Origin: Eledone cirrhosa
Lineage: Eukaryota > Mollusca > Cephalopoda > Octopoda > Eledonidae
Direction of reading: 5' to 3'
Assembly: GCA_964016885.1 (NCBI GenBank)
Contig: OZ024742.1
Span: forward strand, 115,020,439 to 115,084,438
DNA: 64,000 nt
Of the stretch, positions 54,489-64,000 are shown piece by piece. Position numbers and translations under genes: made by a program. The notes beneath the pieces were generated by a model. That model searched no databases. It worked only from the letters and a program-made list of their open reading frames with translations, and was not told the DNA's origin. Position 1 is the stretch's first letter. Every line of letters starts with the position of its first letter.

Positions 54489-56307
54489 GTATTAAGGATA
54501 CTATTTATGGTTATGTATATACTAAAACTTTTAAAGTTATATATATTTTAAACCCTAAACATTGAAAGACAGTAATGTATTACTACCTTATTACCAGTAA
54601 CATAATTAGCTCAATGTAATAACATCAGTTGTTCTACACAGCAGTTATATAGAATTCACATGAATCAAAGTTCTGTTCATACCATTTATTAGCTTACAAT
54701 TGTCTCATCCAAACCGAAGTTTGGAGTGTCGGAGCAATTTTTCAATGTGTGTTTACATACATGACCTCCTTTCCAACACAAGAGACATACAGATACATAT
54801 GTATATATTGATGCACAGTGGGGTGACATCCATTATATTATTTTTGCATGGCAATTTAAATTCAAAAATTTAAATCATATTAAAACAGAATCAAAGCAAA
54901 ATTAATATTAAAATACAACATCGGCAGTTTAAGAAGATAATGCAAGAGGATAGTTTGTTAGTCAGTTGTAGTAGTTATTGCATGCAATGGTTACACTTTG
55001 GGCATGCACGTGTGTCTTATTTATATAAGATTATTCTGCGGCAAGGTGTTATATGCAATACAAGCACATTAAGCGGGTAATCAAGAGTATTATGGAGGTT
55101 GTAGTGGTAAAGTATTTGTTTGTGTATGATAAAGAAACTTGTGTGCAGAGAAATATTATAAATGAGAAGCAAAATAATGTTATGGTTTTTGTATACACCT
55201 CCATTTTCACAATTCAGGAAACGTAATATATAGTTTATATGTCCTTCATATAATTAACGATGATTCAGTATTGGATGTTTGATGTATTAAGTTAAATTAT
55301 TACAGCTTGTTGCGGCTCAGTGTTCTTTAATCCAATTTTATAGAGCGGGTTGTTTTTGTTGCGAGAATTTACATCGTTTTATTTTACGGAAGTTTGAGTG
55401 TGATTAAGGGGAGTTAATGCGTGAGGGGAGGTAACTAGCTGATTTCTGTAACTAAATTTATTATTCCAATGTACATTAAAATATGTCTCAATTGAGTCAC
55501 TTATATATATGGTTATATACAGTTTCCAAATTTAAGTATCCTGTATTTAAACTAAAGTCTACTCTATCATGAAGTACTAACGGTATCTATATTAGGATGA
55601 TTACTCCTTATCATAGAGTGCTATAACTGAATATTCCATACGAAGAGTCAGATCTCCATATCAATGTTCCTTGTAAATGTAATCTACTCACAGAAACTGA
55701 CAGGGTCTTATTAGAACCACGTTTATATATAACTCCTGGTAAGCTCTGGGTCAGCGTATGGCTGATTGCATGGCAAAGTTAAATATCTCTAGGGTAGACC
55801 AAAGAGCAATTATCACTTACAATGTCATTAATTTGTCTATCAAGTTATACATGTATGTATAACTTACATACCATTTGTGCATAATTCATTGTACTCCACA
55901 TATAGGTTATATAGCTCTTTTATGTTAATAAATTAATCTTCTATTTATTTAATGATAGCACTCCATACACACAACAACATTTGCACAAATAAGTTATTGC
56001 TGAATTCGGTGCTTAAAGTTTACATGTAAATTATATAGTGATATAATGCAGTCTAAGAGTGAGCAGTTACAAACATAGATATAGACCAAATAGCAAGGAA
56101 GTGATTAACATGTTGAACCCACATTGCAAATATTGTATAATGCAAAAACTTGAAACAAAAATGTTAATATAATGCGAGAATTACAGTACGATATGGAATA
56201 TAATATAATATAATAGATGGTGATAATAAAAAGCTTAATATATGTATATATAAATATCAATACATATATACATTAGTACAAACACAAACTAACACTTATT
56301 AAGTATT

Positions 56308-56311
<4 letters not shown>
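54486..56311 (-). mobile_element. PLE A-related 3' region and pseudo-LTR, diverged, non-coding
   Basis: Begins ATTAAGGATACTATTTATGG, matching the pseudo-LTR at 2632. It follows the order of 2630-4300 (TCAATGTAATAACATCAGTT, TTAATGCGTGAGGGGAGGT at 55413, TATTAGGATGATTAC at 55591). RT-EN sequence is absent. It is much more diverged than the A pseudo-LTR pair, so it is an older insertion of the same lineage. Confidence 0.8.
54690..54738 (-). ncRNA. Degenerate hammerhead-like core in PLE A-related copy
   Basis: Stem II CCAAAC/GTTTGG with TTCG loop, CAATTGTAAGC and TTGCT are kept. GAAA has become GAGA and CCGAAGA has become CCGACAC. Inactive. Confidence 0.4.

Positions 56312-56344
<33 letters not shown>
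56312..56344. repeat. (TA)n microsatellite
   Basis: TA run. Confidence 0.93.
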
Positions 56345-56348
<4 letters not shown>

Positions 56349-56751
56349 TACAGTATAATATAATAAAGATAAAAATAAAAATAAAATATAATATATAATT
56401 CTCTGTCAGTGTGCATAAACAATATAAAAACATTATAATAGATGTATACTCCATATTCTTCTGAGGTTTTGGCTTGTATTGGCTCTAATAGATGTATACT
56501 CCATATTCTTCTGAGTTTTTGGCTTGTATTGGCCGATAGTACTTCTTGTAGCTTTACTTGCCCTGATGAGTCCTTAATAGGACGAAACATTATTGGCTAA
56601 TAAAGACTTTCGATGTATTGAAGGCTTCTTTGGTTTATTTTTTTATAATTCTTCGGCTCTGTTTAAATACATTGAGCTATATCTTATACTGTCATTTCTA
56701 TAATATGAAGAGGGTGTTTAACTCCAACACACTCTAGTATTTTAATTCTTA

Positions 56752-56840
<89 letters not shown>
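56345..56840 (+). repeat. Repeat family with hammerhead-like core, then TA
   Basis: A 50-bp tandem duplication (GATGTATACTCCATATTCTT at 56441 and 56491) precedes the core at 56528-56600. The segment AAAGACTTTCGATGTATTGA to the GTGTTTAACTCCAACACACT end (56740) recurs at 59418-59560. TA 56757-56840 follows. Confidence 0.78.
56528..56600 (+). ncRNA. Hammerhead-like core (type III layout), stem I unclear
   Basis: CTGATGA 56563-56569; perfect stem II GTCC/GGAC with a 6-nt loop; GAAA 56584-56587. This is the classical core. TTGGCC..ATAGT before it can pair with AC.TTAT..GGCTAA after it as stem III, placing GTA at the cleavage site, but 56542-56562 does not form an obvious stem I. A second, weaker copy lies at 59345-59420 (CTGATGT). 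Confidence 0.5.
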
Positions 56841-56842
<2 letters not shown>

Positions 56843-57480
56843 TCACACCGTCTCACACACACACAGACATATATATATATATTTTTTTTTTCAGTATATG
56901 TTGGTTGTTTACCGGCACCTCAGTATGCATATTGGAGCACTCGACGAAGTACGCAGGTCGGTTTGTTTACTCCGGAGTAACGTAAAATAATTAAGTCAAA
57001 TAGGTAAAATATGGCTTCGTTTATTATAAATTATAGATATACTGCTATATATATTTCGGTGACAGCCATCATTGGCTATGACCTCTTCAGCCAGTCGATT
57101 TGGTGTGGGAAAGACAAGTTCAGATGCTGTTGAAGTGTGTTTTACTCCGTCCAGCTCCTGGTTGTGTTGTTATTTCTCTGAAGAACTGGAATCATATGGG
57201 TTAGAAGAAACGAATTTCAGCGTCATAGGACGTGCTCGTATCCCATTGATCAGTTCTAAGAACATTCCTCAGTCTAAAGTCTATAGACATTTTTCTGAGG
57301 TAAGACAATCTGTTGTAGTTGTTTTTGTTTAAGTACAGATGACCTCCTCCATTGTGTTGGTAGTGGTAGTTGTGTTAAGGAGTCAGCTGGCAGGTCAGCT
57401 TTAGTGTGCTGCTGCTATGTTCAGAATAAATTGTGTGTGTAGGTTGGCATATAACCTGCCTCCATTTCACGTGGTGGGGG
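56841..57480 (-). mobile_element. Repeat carrying a minus-strand hammerhead
   Basis: CA then TA (56868-56882) and poly-T precede it. The ribozyme motif is at 57036-57098. I see no protein in 57106-57480; the plus-strand frame at 57072 is chance. Probably the 3' end of a retroelement reading leftwards towards TA. Confidence 0.55.
57036..57098 (-). ncRNA. Hammerhead ribozyme candidate
   Basis: Minus strand: ACTG (stem I), G, core CTGAAGA (57090 to 57084), stem II GGTCATAGCC/GGCTGTCACC (10 bp, one mismatch, one G-U) with a 6-nt loop, GAAA (57057 to 57054), stem III ATA-TA-TAT, A57046, then G and CAGT pairing with ACTG. The core is fully consensus. The only flaw is G opposite G at the first stem I position. 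Confidence 0.7.
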
Positions 57481-58436
<956 letters not shown>

Positions 58437-58730
58437 TGAAATATTAATATTGATATATCTTATTATATTATATGTAATTGAATTATGAGTATGTGTCCGG
58501 CATTGAAGTACTGATATGTAATATTATATGGATTTGAACTGCCTATATCTCTATATTTATTGTCTATATTATATATATTTAAATATTAATATTAATATAT
58601 CATATTATATTATATGTAATTGAATTATAAGTATGTGTCCGGCATTGAAGTACTTATATGTAATATTATATGGATTTAAACTGCCTATACCTCTGTATAT
58701 TTATTGTCTATATTATATATATTTATATAT
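58437..58730 (+). repeat. ~145-bp tandem duplication
   Basis: Two units share GTATGTGTCCGGCATTGAAG, TATATGGATTT.AACTGCC and TTATTGTCTATATTATATAT, with only a few differences. Confidence 0.88.
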
Positions 58731-60596
<1,866 letters not shown>

Positions 60597-60631
<35 letters not shown>

Positions 60632-60746
60632 ACGAAGGAAGATATATATACATGTGTGTGTGTGTGTATGTGTATATATATGTGTGTGTTTTTGCATGTG
60701 CTTGTGTGTGGGTGTGTGAAGGCATGTGTGGGTGTGTGCGTGTGAG
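60597..60746. repeat. (TA)n and (GT)n microsatellite
   Basis: TA 60597-60631, ATAACGAAGGA, then GT-rich sequence. Confidence 0.92.
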
Positions 60747-60850
60747 ATTGTAGACCTGTAGAAGCCATTTCTATATTAAATATTTATACTCTGCTATGTA
60801 TTGAGTACCGTACTTACTGTGGTTACCCCTGATTTTACCTGGGATAAACT
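60747..60850 (+). repeat. Ribozyme-family fragment, cleavage-site side
   Basis: GACCTGTAGAAGCC, TCTATATTAAATA and TACTCTGCTATGTATTGAGT match the family at 2415-2566. The CTGATGA...GAAA half is absent, as if the copy began close to the ribozyme cleavage point. Confidence 0.7.
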
Positions 60851-61074
60851 TAGTTCACCATACTTAGAACAAATGTCTCACCTTGCGGATCTTGTGCTCG
60901 ATCTGAGTTTACGGAAAATATAAAAACAACCATATTAATACGCATGTGCAGAAACGTTCACTATTCCCAGGTGATATAATCCCACGGTCGAATGGTGTAA
61001 GGTAAATAACTGCGAATAATTTACTCGAGTTGATTAGAATATTTAATGTTGATGTTATTCAATCCGGAGCTTTG
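60851..61074. other. Unassigned interval
   Basis: No feature recognised. Confidence 0.35.
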
Positions 61075-61664
61075 TAATTATGCAATATATGTTTCCAACG
61101 TGTGGAGAACGTGATAAAAGCTCATCTCATGAATTTAAGCAATCTGTATTCCGTAATATGCTCAGAATATTGATATTTACTTCAATGCACAGTCCACAAG
61201 ATGGATTTCTCCTTGCGTATGGCTTGGATTTAGTGATGGCTTTTCATTGGATGGAGTACTCTACGCCCGAGTATTTGAGGGACCATACGTGGCTCACGCG
61301 TTTCGGGGATGATCGTTTGTCCGGGTAGCTTATGTTCGACTGATGGTTCAGGAAGCGTTCTTTCAACAGGCCGTTCGCCATACCTACATAGGATTTATCC
61401 TCTTGTTGTTGATTTAGTCGGTTGGAATTGACCACGGCTTCATAAATTACACTGGGTGTGTTGCATTGTTGTTGAAGGGGACAAGCTTCAGGCTTTCGGC
61501 TAGTACGTCCTGGTGGGGTGCTGCTCTTAAGACTCTTGGTGATGTGGACCTTCATATGCTTAGCAGAGGAGTACTCTAGTTTTACTCTGTGTCTGTTAAA
61601 GATGGTGCGGTGATTGTGACCTATAGGAAAGTGTCTATCTAAGAGAGCTAAACATATCTTTCCG
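61075..61664 (-). pseudogene. PLE copy G, thumb end and GIY-YIG endonuclease with in-frame TGA
   Basis: The minus strand is open from 61664: VGKICLALLDRHFPIGHNHR, FNRHRVKLEYSSAKHMKVHI, a CPLQQQC knuckle, then the endonuclease VIYEAVV, SYVGMANGLLKERFLNHQSN (YVG with arginine helix), KRVSHVWSLKYSGVEYSIQ. TGA follows (61243-61241) in place of the conserved tryptophan, and then the same frame continues KAITKSKPYARRNPSCGLCI, ..LNS-stop-DELLSRSPHVG. The GIY-YIG core is complete. It is a different, more diverged PLE lineage from A-E. RT catalytic motifs are absent. Confidence 0.85.
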
Positions 61665-62560
61665 ACTTACGTGAAGCTCTTAGGAGAGAACATCCAAAGC
61701 GGATGAATTGCACCTCGGGTAGCACATTACGACATCCCGAACGTCGGCTGGAATTATCGGCAATTCGGTGCGCCTAGCATCGGCGGGCGAGAGACGCGAT
61801 AGGCCATCAAGATATGGACTGAAGTCCGCTACCGTCTCCGCTCCTTCACTTCCGCTGAATAGCTGCGCAAGTTGTTAGCGAAAGATTCCACATATCTGCC
61901 TGGAATCGTTCTGCTCGCGTTCATTTCGGTCCGCCAAAACCGAATTGTTGTTTTGTTACGAAGTTTCACCTCTGCTCCGCAAGCCCATCGAAACGCTTTT
62001 ATACGACGTTTCTCAGAGAACGCACCTTAGCTGTGACAATGCTGCCTTCGTGTTTCACATTGAAAAAATGGTCTAATGTCATTTTCGCCGCTAGAACGTT
62101 AGTTGCAATACCACTACAGATAGCATCATTTATTTTAGCTACCGGCTCTACCTCCTTTCTATTTTCCTCTATCGCTACTTTAATAAAACCTATCGAGATT
62201 ATCTCTCTTTTGGGAGCCCACCACAACCTCTTCTGTACAACAACTTACCCAACGTTTGCGTCATTAAATGTCTGACCCGGTGCCTGTACATCATTCGTGC
62301 AGGAAATATTATGTCTACCTGCCAGTAATCAGAGTTTATCCGACTAAATAGCGGCAAATAACTCGACTTTTGGAAGTGCCAAAGATGAAATAGTGAATTT
62401 GCTGCCCAGCAGCACCTCTCACTCGAGACGCTCGAATTGCTTCCTCCGTGATTTAAATCAGCCTTCTTATCATTAACAACGAAGTGTTCGAGCTTGGCGT
62501 TTAAAACAAGAACGACGCACGTCAATCTCAAATCTTTTCCTGAAAGCCGTTTTTATGTTT
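61665..62560 (-). other. Unassigned coding-like segment
   Basis: More even base composition than most of the window. Two minus-strand frames overlap (62531-62199 and 62226-61999: MWWAPKREIISIGFIKVAIE, KINDAICSGIATNVLAAKMT), and a third frame is open over about 61845-62010 (FRWACGAEVKLRNKTTIRFW). I do not recognise any of them. It may be a decayed retroelement gag or unique sequence. Confidence 0.35.
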
Positions 62561-63184
62561 CTTAATATCACTGTATCTAATCTGTTAGCTGTATCACTAT
62601 TGTCTGTCAAAATCATATTGAGTGTAGTCTCGGTCTGCTTATCAATTTATTGTTGAAAATTGCTCCCGGCAACAAATTCTCAATTTTTTCGCAAATACGG
62701 TCACTGAAAACCTTGTTAACCAGACATGGCACATTCAGATTCTAGGAATTGAGTAACTATAAAGAAAATCTGTTTTGGTAGCACGAACCGATCCCACGTT
62801 TCTTGTCTGTATATTGAAACGCTTTAGGTTTTCGAAATCTATGCTTTTCCTTTTTAATATCTCACAGTATAACTCACCTATAACACAGATGAATGATCTG
62901 ATGCAGGATTGTGATGTTTTTGCATCCTGGTTGATTATTTTCTAGTTCCTCAAAAACTCATTGGACGGATAAGATCATTTTCCAATTTCACACAATACCA
63001 AAAGCCAAGGATAATCCTAGGAATTTCTCTAGACAACTAAATAATTCTAACTGTGTTTTTCTGGTTTCGACGATGACCAACACATCTATATATATTGAGC
63101 TGCGGTCACAAATAATAGAGTTTATTCAAATTAAGGCCATGTTGGATCAGTTGCAGATAAATGGGAAGGATTACATTCGTTATT
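62561..63184. other. Unassigned DNA, no gene seen
   Basis: No frame or repeat recognised. Confidence 0.4.
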
Positions 63185-63754
63185 CTAGTGGATGAACGCC
63201 TGACTCTTCCTTTTGCTGAATTTTATTTCGCGTGCAGAGTATTGCTTGTTTGGAAATAGTTTGTCATTTCTGCAAATTAAAGAAATGGGAAAAGGCTTCT
63301 GAGGAAGTGATGTTTTGTGGTTGGAATATATTATTGCAGATGTTTTAAGAGCTATTGTGATTGTCAGTTCTGCTGGTTCTGTGGCTGGTGATATTTGCAT
63401 TTTTGTTTCAGCTGTTGATGTTGCCAACATGGCAGTCTGTTCTGTTGCTAGTGCTGGTGATGCTCCCCCTATCTGATGGTTTTCAAAATGGTTACGCCTG
63501 CCAGTTCTGATAGAAACAATGGACAGTGTTTTGGAGTTCGTGCGCCGAAATTCAAGAACAATATAAAATGCACGCACTGGTGCCCCCTTACGTTTTATTT
63601 TTTTGTCTAGTCTTCCCCTTTGCATCCATTCTAACCTTCTGCTTAAAATCACAGTCTTAGTGATGTTTGAAAGACACGTTCGATGAGTTCCCGTCAAGAT
63701 ATCCATTATTTCATGCGATTCAACTATGCGATCACTGAAAAAGAAGAGATACAA
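63185..63754 (-). other. Open frame of 189 codons, product unknown
   Basis: Starts MYLFFFSDRIVESHEIMDI and includes a basic middle (KIKRKGAPVRAF), an Ala/Thr-rich stretch and a basic C-terminus. No domain, signal peptide or membrane segment is convincing. It is longer than expected by chance for this AT content, but I see no family match. It could be a decayed element gene. Confidence 0.3.
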
Positions 63755-64000
63755 CCTTGTTTCAAATGTTGTAATTGGTACGTGGCTAGATGCTAGGAGT
63801 GGATACCGTTATTGGAGCATCTGGTACACGGTGTCAAAAGTGTTAATATGCTACTAATTTCCAATTAACAAGATAAACATCTTTTTAAAAGCGAACGAAA
63901 TATTAAGATTTAGAATATAACAGCTTCCAAGGCATTTTATTGAAATTTCCGTATCACCTGTTATACTCCACTCAAATATACTGTTCATTTTTGGAGGAGG
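63755..64000. other. Unassigned window end
   Basis: No feature recognised. Confidence 0.35.

Noticed and set aside
57072..57332. Plus-strand 86-codon frame as a host gene
   Set aside because: Overlaps the minus-strand ribozyme region; no domain; likely chance.

Overview
This window looks like repeat-dense, gene-poor nuclear DNA from a coleoid cephalopod, most likely an octopus. Three things point there: about forty (TA)n microsatellite blocks; a tRNA-derived SINE at 44846-45065 that resembles the SINEs I remember from octopus genomes; and a mix of Penelope-like elements (PLEs), Helitrons, a non-LTR retrotransposon and a pogo-type DNA transposon remnant. I see no host protein-coding gene, rRNA or intact tRNA. 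Nearly every protein-like stretch is a broken transposable-element gene. The species assignment is inference.

Layout. 1-20160: fold-back elements and five PLE copies or fragments (EN fragment at 938-1270; copy A 2630-7498, minus; copy B 7802-10080, minus; copy C 10534-11866, plus; copy D 16532-18846, plus). 20160-24640: a 0.4 kb palindrome, then a LINE with an internal inversion, itself split by a 2.7 kb LTR element without genes. 24640-30545: hairpins, PLE copy E (minus) and a 564-bp tandem dimer. 30629-39920: a composite direct/inverted repeat followed by two Helitrons on the minus strand joined head to tail. 39965-41330: an older RT plus GIY-YIG element. 41400-54480: a pogo-type deletion derivative, SINEs, fold-backs and several elements with direct repeats. 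54486-60850: a PLE-A-related non-coding copy, hammerhead-like motifs and very long (TA)n tracts. 61075-64000: a PLE endonuclease remnant and a stretch with mixed base composition that I could not assign.

Unifying theme. PLE ends, fold-backs and hairpins repeatedly carry hammerhead-ribozyme cores (C-N-G-A-N-G-A, stem II, GAAA, a 3-4 bp stem III, then U-H). These appear in inverted pairs, and the pairs directly abut (TA)n tracts. The two cores bounding PLE E can be folded completely. The core at 2484-2566 has a perfect 22-bp stem I, and the minus-strand core at 57036-57098 is nearly complete. Other families keep the architecture but have C or A at the position normally occupied by U in CUGANGA. 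A consistent reading is that ribozyme-bounded retroelements insert into, or seed, TA microsatellites and leave inverted ribozyme pairs.

How the genes would work together. In an intact PLE, RT and a C-terminal GIY-YIG endonuclease nick and copy the element RNA, and ribozymes in the pseudo-LTRs process the transcript. In an intact Helitron, a HUH Rep and a Pif1-type helicase are fused. None of the copies here appears able to do this, because of nonsense codons, frameshifts, internal EN deletions and a changed RT catalytic motif (YRGD).
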